Positions 34,796-44,484 are shown, counted from the first letter of the stretch. The stretch is 64,000 nucleotides of DNA from Pyxidicoccus trucidator (GCF_010894435.1 NZ_JAAIXZ010000006.1:124001-188000); one strand, 5' to 3'. Notes: generated from the sequence alone by a model not told the origin. Numbers and translations are program-made.

Positions 34796-35770
34796 TCAGC
34801 CCGGGAGCGGCTCCACGGGCACGGACATCGAGCCCGGCCCCGGCGCCTCCATGCCGTGCTGCACGAGGAAGCCACGCACGGCGTCGGCGATCTCCGTGCC
34901 CGCCTCCAGCAGCCCCGCATGGCCGGCGTCATCCACCCGCATCCAGTGGGCGTGCGGCATGGAGTCGCGCATGCGCTCCATCTCGCTCAGCGGCACCAGG
35001 GTGTCGTCTCGCGCGGCGATGATGAGCGTGGGCACCCGCACGCGCGACACCACGTCCCAGGCGTGCCCCTCCGCCAGCCCACGCAGCGTGTACCAGTACG
35101 CCTCCGGGCTCATCCGCCGCAGGGCCTGCATGAACTCGTCGATGTCCGCCCTCGGCGCACGGGGCCGCAGCGCCCCCACCGCCCGGCCCAGCGGGTAGGC
35201 GAAGCGACTGGCCATCACCGCGTGCACCACCGGCGCGGCCAGCGGCAGGGCGGGCGTGGTGGCCCGGAACAACCCCCGCGTGGCGGACAGCGCCACCCGC
35301 GCGCGCAGCCGGTTGCTCCCCGAGCCCGGCGCCCCCGGCGTGCCGGCGATGAGCGTCATCGCGGGCACCAGGTCCGGCCGTCGCCGGTACAGGTCCAGCA
35401 GGACGCGCACGCCCATGGAGAAGGCCACGTGCAGCGGCGGCCGCCCATTGCCCCGCGCCATCACCGCCTCGGTGACGCGCTCCAGGTCGTCCACGTGCAC
35501 GGGCACGCGGTAGTCCCCGTTCCGCGAGTTCTCACTGCCGCCGTGCCCCCGGTAGTCCCAGTGCACCACCCGGTGGTCCTGCTCCAGGTTGGCGACGATG
35601 TACCGCCAGAAGTTCTCCGAGGTGCCGATGCCGTTGGTCAGCAGCACCGCGGGCCGGCCCTCGAGCTCCGCGTCCGCGGAGGTCTCCATCAGGTTTCCGA
35701 AGTGGGTATGCCAGGCCACCCGGGTGCCATCCGGGGCGGAGACGTAGCGCGTGGAGCGGCGGTAGGGCAT
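34796..35770 (-). CDS. Alpha/beta hydrolase
   Basis: The 324-residue hydrolase has an oxyanion-hole stretch (LLTNGIGTSENFW), a DYRGHGGS block, and nucleophile Ser in AFSMGVRVLL (about residue 130). An Asp in AARDDTLVP and a His in DDAGHAGLLE complete the expected triad. The elbow has Ala rather than Gly at the first position (AFSMG), a mild departure from GxSxG. The ATG at 35770 is preferred for GGAAG upstream; one at 35785 is possible. Substrate unknown. It is divergent from the dioxygenase gene, 145 bp apart, so they may share a control region. Confidence 0.87.
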   Translation of the reverse strand: MPYRRSTRYVSAPDGTRVAWHTHFGNLMETSADAELEGRPAVLLTNGIGTSENFWRYIVANLEQDHRVVHWDYRGHGGSENSRNGDYRVPVHVDDLERVTEAVMARGNGRPPLHVAFSMGVRVLLDLYRRRPDLVPAMTLIAGTPGAPGSGSNRLRARVALSATRGLFRATTPALPLAAPVVHAVMASRFAYPLGRAVGALRPRAPRADIDEFMQALRRMSPEAYWYTLRGLAEGHAWDVVSRVRVPTLIIAARDDTLVPLSEMERMRDSMPHAHWMRVDDAGHAGLLEAGTEIADAVRGFLVQHGMEAPGPGSMSVPVEPLPG

Positions 35771-35915
35771 GCCACTTCCAACCATGGGTCGCCCCCGTGG
35801 AGGGCGCAAGGTCTCCCTGCCACCAGCCAGGCTTCCCCCCAGGCCGCCCGCCCCCGCCCGGCCCCCCACCGTGACGCTCCCCGCCCATGGCTCAGCCGGG
35901 TTAAGAGTGGGGCAC

Positions 35916-36698
35916 ATGCTCTGCGTCGATGCGGAACAGTTCGATATCGGTCCCGCCCTCGCGCACTACGCCGAGCACGGCTATGCGCGCCTGGGCCGGG
36001 TGCTTGGCGACGAGGGGCTGGAGGCCCTGCGTGAGCGGGCGGACGACCTCATGCTCGGCCGCGTGGTCCATGAAGGCCTGTTCTTCCAGCCGGACGCCGC
36101 CACGGGCCGCTACGAGGATGCGCCCCTGGGGCTGGGCTGGCAGGGCCCTTCGCTGGACTACCGCAAGCTGGAGAAGCTGGAGAAGGACCCGCGCTTCCTC
36201 GCGTGGCTGGAGAACCCCCTCTTCGAGCGCATCGCCCGCGCCCGCATCTCCGGGGACGTCGTCCTCTACCGCGCCATCCTCTTCCACAAGGGCCAGGCCG
36301 GGGGCAGCAACCTGCCCTGGCACCAGGACGGCGGCCGGCTGTGGGGCCTCACCCGCGAGCCCGACCTGCAGCTCTGGACCGCGCTGGACGACGCCCCCGA
36401 GGACGGCGGCTGCCTGGAGGTGGTGCCCGGCAGCCACCGCGGCGGGCTGGTGACGGCGCTGGGCGGCGTCATCCCCGCGGACGCCGTGGCCGCCGCCGAC
36501 GCCGAGCGCCACGTGCTGCCCCTGCCCGTCCGCGCCGGTGAGTCCATCCTCATCCACAACCACCTGTGGCACCGCTCCGGACGCGGCCGTCCCGGGCTGC
36601 GCCGCCGCGCCTTCTCCGCCTGCTACATGGGCGCGGACATCCGCTGCCTGAGGAAGAAGAAGGCGCCCCGCGTCTTCCACCCCGTGTTCCGGCGGTAG
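35916..36698 (+). CDS. Phytanoyl-CoA dioxygenase (PhyH) family protein
   Basis: The 260-residue protein is an Fe(II)/2-oxoglutarate oxygenase. The iron ligands are His136 and Asp138 (WHQDGG) and a distal His (HNHLWHR, His216 or His219), followed by Arg residues that would bind 2-oxoglutarate. The fold markers LEVVPGSHRGG (about 167-177) and SILIHN match the PhyH family, which hydroxylates lipids or small molecules. Substrate not predictable. The ATG is chosen from the family N-terminus with G-rich sequence upstream. Confidence 0.88.
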   Translation: MLCVDAEQFDIGPALAHYAEHGYARLGRVLGDEGLEALRERADDLMLGRVVHEGLFFQPDAATGRYEDAPLGLGWQGPSLDYRKLEKLEKDPRFLAWLENPLFERIARARISGDVVLYRAILFHKGQAGGSNLPWHQDGGRLWGLTREPDLQLWTALDDAPEDGGCLEVVPGSHRGGLVTALGGVIPADAVAAADAERHVLPLPVRAGESILIHNHLWHRSGRGRPGLRRRAFSACYMGADIRCLRKKKAPRVFHPVFRR

Positions 36699-36731
36699 AC
36701 GCGACGCCCAGGCTCGGGAGGCTCGGGAGGC

Positions 36732-38798
36732 TCAGGACAGCAGGTGCAGGTGCGGGGGCTGCGCCAGCGGCGTCTCCCGCGCGCGCTGCGCCTGTGCCAC
36801 CGGGAGGACGACTCGGAAGGTGCTGCCCCGGCCCTCCTCGCTCTCCACGGAGATTTCGCCGCCGAAGCCGGTGACGATGCCGTGGCAGATGGAGAGCCCC
36901 AGCCCCGTCCCCTCGCCCACCGGCTTGGTGGTGAAGAACGGGTCGAAGATGCGCGCGCGCACCTCGGGGGGCATGCCGACGCCGGTGTCCGTCACCTCGA
37001 CGATGACCCGGTCCCCCGCGTGGCGCAGCACGAGGCGCACCTCGTGCTGATCCGGCTTGCCCTGCGGAATGGCCTGCGCGGCGTTGATGAGCAGGTTGAG
37101 GAACACCTGCCCGAAGCGGCCCTCGTTGCCCTCCACCAGCGGCACGTCGCGGTACTCGCGGACGATTTGGGCCCGCATCTTCAGCTCGCCGCGCGCCATG
37201 GTGATGGCCGACTCCAGCACCGACTGCACGTTGACGGAGGTGGCCGCCTCGTCGTCTCCGCGCGAGAAGGTGCGCAAGTCACGGACGATCTGCCGCACAC
37301 GGTGCGCCCCGTCGGACGCCTCGCGCAGCACCTCCTCCATCTCCGCGGTGCGCCCCGGCGGCAGCTCGCGCGACACGCCCTGAAGCTCCCCGGAGAGGAA
37401 GGACAGGTTGGACAGCACGAAGGCCAGCGGGTTGTTGATTTCATGCGCCACGCCAGCCGCCAGCGTGCCCACCGCCGCCAGCCGGTCCGACACCACCAGC
37501 TGCGCCTGCATGGCCTTGCGGTCGGTGATGTCCAGCGACACGCCGCCCAGCAGCCGCCGCCCCGAGCGCTCCTTCACGATGAAGCGGTAGGTGAGCCAGT
37601 AGCGCTCGCTGCCGTCCGGCGCCGGAATCATCCCCTCGCTGACGTGGGGCTTGCCGGAGGCGAACACCGCCTGGTCCTCGCGGCGCACGTGCTGGGCGGA
37701 CGTGAGCGGCATCAGCTGCGTGTCGTCGATGAGCGCCAGGTCCATGCCCTCGGGCAGCCGGAAGAAGCGGCGGTAGGACTCGTTCACCCAGACGCGCCGG
37801 CCCTCCTCGTCCTTGATGAAGGCCACCACCGGGCTGTTGTTCATGAAGGAAGCGAACAGCTCCTGCGACTCCTGCAGCGCGGCGAGCGCGGCGGTGCGCT
37901 GGGCCATCAGCTCCTGGCGCGCCTGCGCCTCCGCGGCGTTGCCCATCGCCGCCCCGAGCAGGCCCGCCATCAGCTCCAGCGTGCGCACGTCCCGGTCGTC
38001 GAACGCATGCGGACGGCCGGAGATGACGTTGAGCGCCCCCACCGGCCGCGCCTCGCGCCACAGCGGGACGCAGATCATCGACCGCGAGCCCACCTGCCGC
38101 GTGGCCTTCACGTTGACGCGCACGTCCGTCTCGGTGTCGTCGGTGCGCATCACCTCGCCGCGCAGCAGGCTGGAGCCGGTGAGGCTGCCCTCCACCTTGA
38201 GACGGAAGCCGGTGTGCTGCGCCACGCTGCCGGTGGCCACCCGGTACTCCACCTCCTCGCCGTCGATCAGCGCCACCGCCGCGCCGTCCGCGCCGCACAG
38301 CACCCGCGCACGCTCGCACAGCAGCCCCATGATTTCGTCCAGGTCCAGCCCCGCCAGCGCCACGTCCGCCTGCGTCTGGATGATGGCCGCCAGCCGCTCC
38401 ATCTCCCCCCGCGCCGCCTCCTCGGACGTCCGCCGCTGCCGCCGCGCCGCGCCGCGTCGCTCCAGCAGCAGCCGCCGCGCGTGCAGCTCGACCGGCGTGA
38501 AGGGCGCCACCAGGTACTCGTCCACGCCCGCCGCCAGCAGTGGCTCCAGCGCCGCGTCCGTGGCCGCCAGCCCCAGCACGAAGGGCTCGTCCGGCCGCGC
38601 CCGCATCCGCAGCGAGTCCAGCCACCGCGCGTCCGCCGCCAGCTCCTCCGACTCCACCACCAGCACGTCCACCGGCCCGTGCATCAGCACCGCGCCGGCC
38701 TCCAGCACCGTCTGGGCCAACGTCACGTCCTGCCCCTGACGGCGCAGCTCCTCTGCCACGGGGTGCCGCGGAGCCGCGCTGACGCAGAGGAACTTCAT
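36732..38798 (-). CDS. GAF-PAS histidine kinase with degenerate N-terminal receiver domain
   Basis: The 688-residue cytosolic kinase has an N-terminal receiver-like domain (about 1-115). The expected phospho-Asp is replaced by Glu/Ser (LVVES, 47-50) and the conserved Lys by Ala (YLVAPF, Ala98), so it should not be phosphorylated normally. A GAF domain (about 145-300) and a PAS domain (about 320-435) follow. The HisKA domain has His in GVAHEINNPL (about 449). The ATPase domain has NLLINAAQA, DTGVGMP and GTGLGLSI. No membrane segment is seen. It is divergent from the WbqC gene. The kinase probably senses a cytosolic ligand through GAF/PAS. Confidence 0.9.
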   Translation of the reverse strand: MKFLCVSAAPRHPVAEELRRQGQDVTLAQTVLEAGAVLMHGPVDVLVVESEELAADARWLDSLRMRARPDEPFVLGLAATDAALEPLLAAGVDEYLVAPFTPVELHARRLLLERRGAARRQRRTSEEAARGEMERLAAIIQTQADVALAGLDLDEIMGLLCERARVLCGADGAAVALIDGEEVEYRVATGSVAQHTGFRLKVEGSLTGSSLLRGEVMRTDDTETDVRVNVKATRQVGSRSMICVPLWREARPVGALNVISGRPHAFDDRDVRTLELMAGLLGAAMGNAAEAQARQELMAQRTAALAALQESQELFASFMNNSPVVAFIKDEEGRRVWVNESYRRFFRLPEGMDLALIDDTQLMPLTSAQHVRREDQAVFASGKPHVSEGMIPAPDGSERYWLTYRFIVKERSGRRLLGGVSLDITDRKAMQAQLVVSDRLAAVGTLAAGVAHEINNPLAFVLSNLSFLSGELQGVSRELPPGRTAEMEEVLREASDGAHRVRQIVRDLRTFSRGDDEAATSVNVQSVLESAITMARGELKMRAQIVREYRDVPLVEGNEGRFGQVFLNLLINAAQAIPQGKPDQHEVRLVLRHAGDRVIVEVTDTGVGMPPEVRARIFDPFFTTKPVGEGTGLGLSICHGIVTGFGGEISVESEEGRGSTFRVVLPVAQAQRARETPLAQPPHLHLLS

Positions 38799-38990
38799 CC
38801 CATCCTTCCTGCCCCGAGGGGGAGCCGTACGTCTGAAATCTTACAATCCCGCAGTAGCTGAATCCACCGTCCGTGCCCCGCTCCAAGCTGGGTCTGACTT
38901 GCCCCATGGCACTGCGAGCAAGCTGCAAACGGGTGACTCCATTGAAAGAGAGGTGTCACGAGAGGTGCCACTGGCGCATATCCTTGGATC

Positions 38991-39779
38991 GTGCCGGGTA
39001 TCCCTGGAATCCTGGTGGCCGAGCAGCCGCACTACCTGCCGTGGGTGGACTTCTACGAGCAGGTGGCGCGCTCGGGCACCCTCTTGGTGCTGGACAACGT
39101 GCAGTGGCTGCGGCGCGGCTGGCAGCGGCGCACCCGGGTGGCGCTGCCGGCCAACGTGCCCCTGCCGCCCCCCACCGAGCCCGGCTTCCAGTGGCTGTCC
39201 ATCCCCCTGGAGGACCCCCACCGGGACTCCATCATTGGAGATCTGGCGGTGGACACGCGCCAGCCCTGGGCCCGCAAGCACCTGCAGACGCTGGTGACGC
39301 TGTACGGGCGGCGGCCACACTTCAACACCCAGGTGCTGCCGCGCGTGGAGCCCTTCTATGACGCGGCGGGGCGCGAGGGCGGGCCGGGCTCGCTGCTGCG
39401 GGTGCTGCTGGCGAGCATGGCGCTCTTCTACGAGCCGCTGGGGCTGCGGCCGAACCTCGTGCTGGCCTCCACGCTGGAGAAGCAGGGCGAGGACAAGACG
39501 GGACGGCTGGTGGCGTACTGCCAGCAGCTCGGCGCGCACACGTACTACTCGGGCATGGGCTCGTCGCTGTACCTGAAGCTCAACCTCTTCCGGGACGCGG
39601 ACGTGCGCGTGCTGTGGCAGCGCTTCCGCCACCCGCCCTACTCCCAGGGCCGCGAGGGGCGCTTCGTCCACGGCATGTCGCTGGTGGACGTGCTGTCCAA
39701 CGTCCCCGTGGACGAGGTGCGCCGGTGGCTGGAGCCCTCGCCCTGGGGGCCCTTCGCGCAGGCCCCGGGCGGCGGCTGA
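38991..39779 (+). CDS. WbqC-family protein
   Basis: The 262-residue protein begins with the family signature EQPHYLPWVDFYEQ (about 11-24). It contains DNVQW-RRGWQRRTR (about 35-50), typical of WbqC-like proteins encoded in polysaccharide or glycan loci. Their biochemical role is not firmly known; an acyl- or amino-transfer step on sugars is suspected for some. A GTG start fits the family N-terminus. Its stop lies one base from the stop of the convergent AAA ATPase gene. Confidence 0.85.
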   Translation: MPGIPGILVAEQPHYLPWVDFYEQVARSGTLLVLDNVQWLRRGWQRRTRVALPANVPLPPPTEPGFQWLSIPLEDPHRDSIIGDLAVDTRQPWARKHLQTLVTLYGRRPHFNTQVLPRVEPFYDAAGREGGPGSLLRVLLASMALFYEPLGLRPNLVLASTLEKQGEDKTGRLVAYCQQLGAHTYYSGMGSSLYLKLNLFRDADVRVLWQRFRHPPYSQGREGRFVHGMSLVDVLSNVPVDEVRRWLEPSPWGPFAQAPGGG

Positions 39780-39780
39780 C

Positions 39781-41586
39781 TCAGGGCGTCTTGCCGGCCG
39801 GCTTGTCCTTGTCGAAGCGGACGAAGTAGCCCCGCACGGCTCCGTCCAGCAGCTCCGGGGCCAGGCGTGGCTCCGTGCCCTGGTAGTGCGCCATGTCGAT
39901 GACCTGGTCGAGCAGGTCTCGCGGCTGGCAGGCCGCGAAGGGACGCCCCAGCGGCCGGTAGTGCGTGTCGATGAGGTAGTCCACCGCGGCCGCGTCGTAG
40001 GCCACGCCGCGCTTGCGGCACATGATCTGGAAGATCTCGTGGAACTGCTCTTCGTCCGGGCGCTGCACCTCCAGCTTGTAGCGGACGCGGCGCAGGAAGG
40101 CGTCGTCCACGAGGTCGTTGGGGTCCAGGTTGGTGGAGAAGGCGGCGAACACGTCGAAGGGCACCTGCACCTTCTTGCCGGTGTGCAGGGTGAGCATGTC
40201 GATGTCGCTCTCCAGCGGGACGATCCACCGGTTGAGCAGGTCCTTGGGGGACACCTTCTGCCGGCCGAAGTCGTCGATGAGGAGCATCCCGTTGCTCGCC
40301 TTCATCTGGAACGGGGCCTCGTAGTACTTCACCTCCGGCGAGTAGACGAGGTCGAGCATCTCCAGCGTCAGCTCTCCGCCCACCACCACGAGCGGGCGCT
40401 TGCAGCGCACCCAGCGCCGGTCGTACGCGGGCGCGCCCTCCTCCTCCACGGGCTTGTGGAGGTTGGCGTCGAAGATCTTCACCACGAAGTCGTCGATGAG
40501 CAGCGCGTAGGGGATGAAGACGTCCCCCTCGAAGCAGTTGACCATCCCCTGGCAGATGGCCGTCTTGCCGTTGCCGGGCGGGCCGTAGAAGAAGATGGCG
40601 CGGCCGGAGTTCATCGCCGGGCCGATGCCGTCGAAGATGTAGTCGCGGATGACGAGGTCGCCGAACTTGTCCTCCATCCGCGAGCGGGTGATGCGGTTGC
40701 CGCGGACGGTCTGCTTCTTCACCGCCGCCGCCCACTCCTGGAAGGGGATGGGGGCCGGGCCGTTGTAGCGGTTGCGGTCGTTGATCTGCCGCAGCACGTC
40801 CGTCACGAACGTGGTGAGCTGGTAGATCATCGTGGACCTGCCCACGCCCGAGCCGCCACCGCCGCGGATGTCGACGTACTTCTGACGGCGCAGCCCCTCG
40901 ATGGTGTCGTCGACGATGGAGGTCGGGAGCTGGAGTCGGGCGGCCAGGTCCATGCCCCGCATCTCACCGGCGGAGAAGAGGGCCTTGAGGACCAGCTCCT
41001 CGATGAACGTCGCGGTAAGGCCCGTCTCCTCGAGGTTGCGCGGCTGCGCGGGCCAGAAGCGGTCCGTGGAGGCGGGGGGGCTGGAGCCGTCCGCGCTCCG
41101 ACGCTGCGGGCCGGCTCCGCTTCCGCGACGGTCAGGGCCCGGAGGGGGCGCGTTGGCGGTGCGGCGCTCGGGGCCCGTGTACGGGGCCGGGGCCTGAGCC
41201 TGGGCCGCGGGTGGCGGAGCTCGGCGCTCAGGCGGCGCGGCGGCGGCGGGCGCGAGTGGGGCGCGGCGCTCGGGCGGAGCGGAGGGTGGGGGCGCGAGTG
41301 GGGCGCGGCGCTCGGGGATGGCGGCGTCCGGGGAGACGACGACGGAGCGGCGCTCGGTGGAGACGTCGGCGCTCTCCTGCAGAGGGGGGCGCTGGGGGAC
41401 GGCGGGCCGACTCGGGAGCGCGGGGGATGCGCCCGTGAGGCCCGTGCGCGGGCGCGGCGGGCCGGAGAGCACCGGGCTGGGGGACAGGGCGGGGACAGCG
41501 GGCGTTTCCACCGGGGTGACGGTGCGGTTGGAATCGTCGGCTGGCTCGCCTGCGGCCGGGGGGGACGGCCTCCTGAACAGGGACAT
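39781..41586 (-). CDS. AAA ATPase with ERR-repeat disordered N-terminus
   Basis: The 601-residue protein has a long Pro/Ala-rich, probably disordered N-terminal region (about 1-185). It carries at least seven RR-centred units (STERRS, PERRAPL, PERRAPP, GPERRT, GPDRRG, GPQRRS). The C-terminal part is an AAA-type ATPase with Walker A GPPGNGKT (about 334), Walker B MLLIDDFG (about 433), and a sensor block FSTNLDPNDL. A winged-helix-like stretch (LAARLQLPTSIVDD) sits before the ATPase. The RR motifs may bind membrane, nucleic acid or a partner protein. The ATG is preceded only by divergent intergenic DNA. Function unknown beyond ATP-driven remodelling. Confidence 0.85.
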   Translation of the reverse strand: MSLFRRPSPPAAGEPADDSNRTVTPVETPAVPALSPSPVLSGPPRPRTGLTGASPALPSRPAVPQRPPLQESADVSTERRSVVVSPDAAIPERRAPLAPPPSAPPERRAPLAPAAAAPPERRAPPPAAQAQAPAPYTGPERRTANAPPPGPDRRGSGAGPQRRSADGSSPPASTDRFWPAQPRNLEETGLTATFIEELVLKALFSAGEMRGMDLAARLQLPTSIVDDTIEGLRRQKYVDIRGGGGSGVGRSTMIYQLTTFVTDVLRQINDRNRYNGPAPIPFQEWAAAVKKQTVRGNRITRSRMEDKFGDLVIRDYIFDGIGPAMNSGRAIFFYGPPGNGKTAICQGMVNCFEGDVFIPYALLIDDFVVKIFDANLHKPVEEEGAPAYDRRWVRCKRPLVVVGGELTLEMLDLVYSPEVKYYEAPFQMKASNGMLLIDDFGRQKVSPKDLLNRWIVPLESDIDMLTLHTGKKVQVPFDVFAAFSTNLDPNDLVDDAFLRRVRYKLEVQRPDEEQFHEIFQIMCRKRGVAYDAAAVDYLIDTHYRPLGRPFAACQPRDLLDQVIDMAHYQGTEPRLAPELLDGAVRGYFVRFDKDKPAGKTP

Positions 41587-41759
41587 TGGCGCTCGCTCGA
41601 AGTTGTGCTGCCGCGAGCCTACCGCATTGCTGAGGATTCAACGAAACACGACGGTGACGGGTTGAGACGGGTTTCCTCTGGCTGCGGGTTTTCCGCGTCA
41701 GGGGGCTGTGGCAAAGATGCGCGCGTCGAGGCACTCCCCCCACACCCGGAGCCCCATCC

Positions 41760-42535
41760 GTGAAGCGACTCCTGTCCCTCCTCACCCTCCCCCTGCTGCT
41801 GGCCGGCACCGCCGCCGCAGCGCAGACCGCTCCCGTCATCACTTTCAACGCCAACTGGAGCCTCGCCGAGTCCGCCCCGCTGGTCGCCGGCGGACAGGTG
41901 CAGATTGCCTACGACGCCGCCCGCCTGCCGCAGTGCCGCGTCACGCTGCCGGATGGCACCCGGGCTGGAGCCTCACCGGCCACTACCGCCTCAACGGCGG
42001 CGCCGAGGCCAGCTTCGATGTCGCGGGCGCTCCGTCCACGGGAGCCCCGGCCGTCATCGACCTGCCCGTGGCGGGCCCGCTGGAGGTGTGGTTCCGCGTG
42101 GCCAGCCCCGGCTGTGAGAACTACGACTCGAACTACGGGACGAACTTCGATTTCACCGTCCACGCGACCGGGACGGCGGTACCGCCCACGATTGTGTTCC
42201 AGGAGGGCTGGGTGGAGTACGTCGTCGGCACGCCGAGGGCGGGGCAGCCGCTGGTCGTGGACTTCGACCTCGACCGGCTCCCCGAGTGCCGGCTCCTCTA
42301 CAACGGCGCGCCCACGTGGGAAGTGGCGATGCACTACCGCTTCGACAACGGCCCGGTGACGGACGTGAGCGTCACGGCGGTCTCCGGGTACTCGCGCCGG
42401 GGAGTGCCGGTGACGATCAACCCGCCCGTGGGTGCGCGGTCCGTGACGATGTGGTTCGAGAACTGGGACCGGGGCTACTGCCGCCGCTGGGACTCCAACC
42501 TCAACGCGAACTACGGGTTCTCGCTGCAGCCGTAG
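41760..42535 (+). pseudogene. Secreted two-repeat protein gene broken by a one-base frameshift
   Basis: A GTG at 41760 (GGAG 8 nt upstream) opens a frame with a clear signal peptide, then ITFNANWSLAESAPLVAGGQ and RLPQCRVTLPDGT. Near 41958 the homologous continuation, GWSLTGHYRLNGG, is in another frame. It runs from there to the stop at 42535. Restoring one C in the run CCCGGG (41959-41963) would give DGTPGWSL and one protein of about 258 residues. The two halves are repeats of each other (ITFNANW/IVFQEGW; RLPQCR/RLPECR; YDSNYGTNFDF/WDSNLNANYGF). It may be a real mutation or a sequencing error. The fold resembles myxobacterial DUF6209-like proteins, at low confidence. Confidence 0.75.
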
Positions 42536-42559
42536 CGGCTGGAGTCGGTGGTGTTTCTG

Positions 42560-42600
42560 GATGCCCCGTGGGCCCCTGGCCCTCGGGGCATCTGTGTTTG
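42560..42600 (+). terminator. Intrinsic terminator
   Basis: GATGCCCCG (42560-42568) pairs with CGGGGCATC (42584-42592). The stem continues after one mismatch with GGGCC/GGCCC around a 3-nt loop, and a T-rich TGTGTTTG follows. It is 24 bp after the stop at 42535. Confidence 0.75.
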
Positions 42601-42665
42601 GTGGGTCCGGAGTGGCCCACGCGGCTTGGGTGCCCATCCGGAAGAGCGGGTGTTAATTTCGGCGC

Positions 42666-44327
42666 ATGGGCTTCTTCCAGGAACCGCCGAGGCTTGGGAA
42701 CCAGTACGACGACGACGCGCTCTTGCAGAGCTACCTGGCGCGCACCCTGCCCGAGGACCTCCGGCGCTCGATTCACGGGGAGCTGCGGGAGCTGGGGGAC
42801 CTGGGCGGGGGGTATTTCTATGAGTTCCAGCTGCGGGACAGGCTGAACGAGCCGGAGCTGACGCAGTGGGATGCGTGGGGGCACCGCATCGACCACATCG
42901 AGGTGTCGCCGCTGTGGAAGGAGGCGGAGGTTCTCGCCGCGAAGCACGGGCTGGTGGCGACGGCGTACGAGCAGAAGAGCGCTGAGCTCAGCCGGGTGCA
43001 CCAGTTCGTCCTGAACTACCTCGTGCAGCCGTCGCTCGATGTGTACTCGTGTCCGCTGGCGATGACGGACGGGGCCGCGCGGTCGCTGCTGATGCTGGGG
43101 AATCAGGGGTTGATTGACCGCGCCCTGCCCCGGCTGACCTCGCGGGATCCGGCGACCTTCTGGACGTCGGGACAGTGGATGACCGAGCGGACCGGCGGCT
43201 CGGACGTGGGGCTGACGCAGACGGCGGCTCGGCAGTCTCCCGAGGGGTGGAGGTTGTCGGGGACGAAGTGGTTCACGTCCGCGACGACGGCGCAGATGGC
43301 GCTGACCCTGGCGCGCCCCGAGGGGAATGGACCCGGGGGCAAGGGGCTGGCGATCTTCTACGTGGAGACCCGGGATGCCGCGGGGAAGCTGAATGGGATT
43401 CAGATCAACCGGCTGAAGGACAAGTTCGGGACGCGGAAGGTGCCCACGGCGGAGCTGACGCTGGATGGGACTCTGGCGACTCCGGTGGCCGGGTTGACGG
43501 ACGGCATCAAGAACATGGCGTGGATGCTGAATGTGACGCGCACGTGGAATGCCATGGGCGCGGTGTGGGGCATGCGCCGGGGCTTGGCGCTGGCCCGGGA
43601 CTATGCACAGCGGCGGGTGCAGTTCGGGGCGAAGCTGGCGGAGAAGCCGCTCCACGTGGACACCCTGGCCGGGCTGGAGGCGGAGTTCCAGGCGGGGTTC
43701 ATGCTGGCGTTGCGCGCGGTGGAATTGCTGGGGCGGATGGAGGCGAAGGTGGCCACGGAGCGGGAGCTGCTGCTTCAGCGGCTGGTGACTCCGCTGGCGA
43801 AGCTGACCACGGGGCGCCAGGCGGTGCAGGTGACTTCGGAGGTGTCGGAGGCGTTCGGTGGGGCCGGGTATGTGGAGGACACCGGGGTGCCGCGGTTGCA
43901 GGCGGACTCTCAGGTGCTGTCCATCTGGGAGGGGACTACGAATGTGCTGTCCCTGGATGCACTGCGGGCCTTGGCGAAGGAGGGAACGCTGGAGGCGTTC
44001 TTCCATGAGGTGGAGGGGCGACTGGCCGGAGTGAGGGATTCGGGTCTGCGGCCCTGTGTGGAGGCGGCAGGCAGTGCGCTGGAGCACGCGCGGGCGTGGG
44101 TGACTGGGGCGATGGGGAATCCGGCGACGATGGAGGCTGGGGCTCGGCGGTTCTCACTGACGCTGGGACGGACGCTGGAACTGGCGCTGCTGAGCGATCA
44201 TGCGCAGTGGTGTCTGGATAACGGGCACGGGCCACGAAGCAAGGCGGCGGCGCGGCGGTTCGCGCAGCATGGCGTGGACCTCATCCGGGATGAACTGGAC
44301 TTTGAGGACGCGCGTCTGTTGGAATGA
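42666..44327 (+). CDS. Acyl-CoA dehydrogenase family protein, AidB-like
   Basis: The 553-residue flavoprotein has the large N-terminal extension and block order of AidB-type acyl-CoA dehydrogenases. Visible parts are WTSGQWMTERTGGSDVG (about 166-182), SGTKWFTSATTA, an NRLKDKFGTRKVPTAEL block, and EAFGGAGYVEDTGVPRL followed by SIWEGTTNV in the FAD domain. AidB binds DNA and is linked to alkylation stress in E. coli; other members act on CoA esters. Which applies here is unclear. It is the last G+C-rich gene before the A+T-rich island. Confidence 0.9.
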   Translation: MGFFQEPPRLGNQYDDDALLQSYLARTLPEDLRRSIHGELRELGDLGGGYFYEFQLRDRLNEPELTQWDAWGHRIDHIEVSPLWKEAEVLAAKHGLVATAYEQKSAELSRVHQFVLNYLVQPSLDVYSCPLAMTDGAARSLLMLGNQGLIDRALPRLTSRDPATFWTSGQWMTERTGGSDVGLTQTAARQSPEGWRLSGTKWFTSATTAQMALTLARPEGNGPGGKGLAIFYVETRDAAGKLNGIQINRLKDKFGTRKVPTAELTLDGTLATPVAGLTDGIKNMAWMLNVTRTWNAMGAVWGMRRGLALARDYAQRRVQFGAKLAEKPLHVDTLAGLEAEFQAGFMLALRAVELLGRMEAKVATERELLLQRLVTPLAKLTTGRQAVQVTSEVSEAFGGAGYVEDTGVPRLQADSQVLSIWEGTTNVLSLDALRALAKEGTLEAFFHEVEGRLAGVRDSGLRPCVEAAGSALEHARAWVTGAMGNPATMEAGARRFSLTLGRTLELALLSDHAQWCLDNGHGPRSKAAARRFAQHGVDLIRDELDFEDARLLE

Positions 44328-44484
44328 TCTCCAGCCGGCCACAACAAGCACCAACCACATAGAAGGCACACCAAGTCCGCAAAATCCACGAAGCACAACA
44401 TCAAAGCAGCAAAAAAAACGAACCTTTCTAGCCAATTCCAACAGATACGGCCCTCCACACGCCCTCGACGCCTAAGGATAAAAA

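Noticed and set aside
36699..36731. GGCTCGGGA tandem units between convergent genes
   Set aside because: Only about two and a half units of simple sequence; no reason to assign a function.
36744..38861. 705-codon plus-strand frame opposite the histidine kinase
   Set aside because: Arg/His-rich shadow of the kinase gene with no recognisable domain.
42501..44087. 528-codon minus-strand frame opposite the AidB-like gene
   Set aside because: Gln/His/Arg-rich shadow; the plus strand encodes a full acyl-CoA dehydrogenase.
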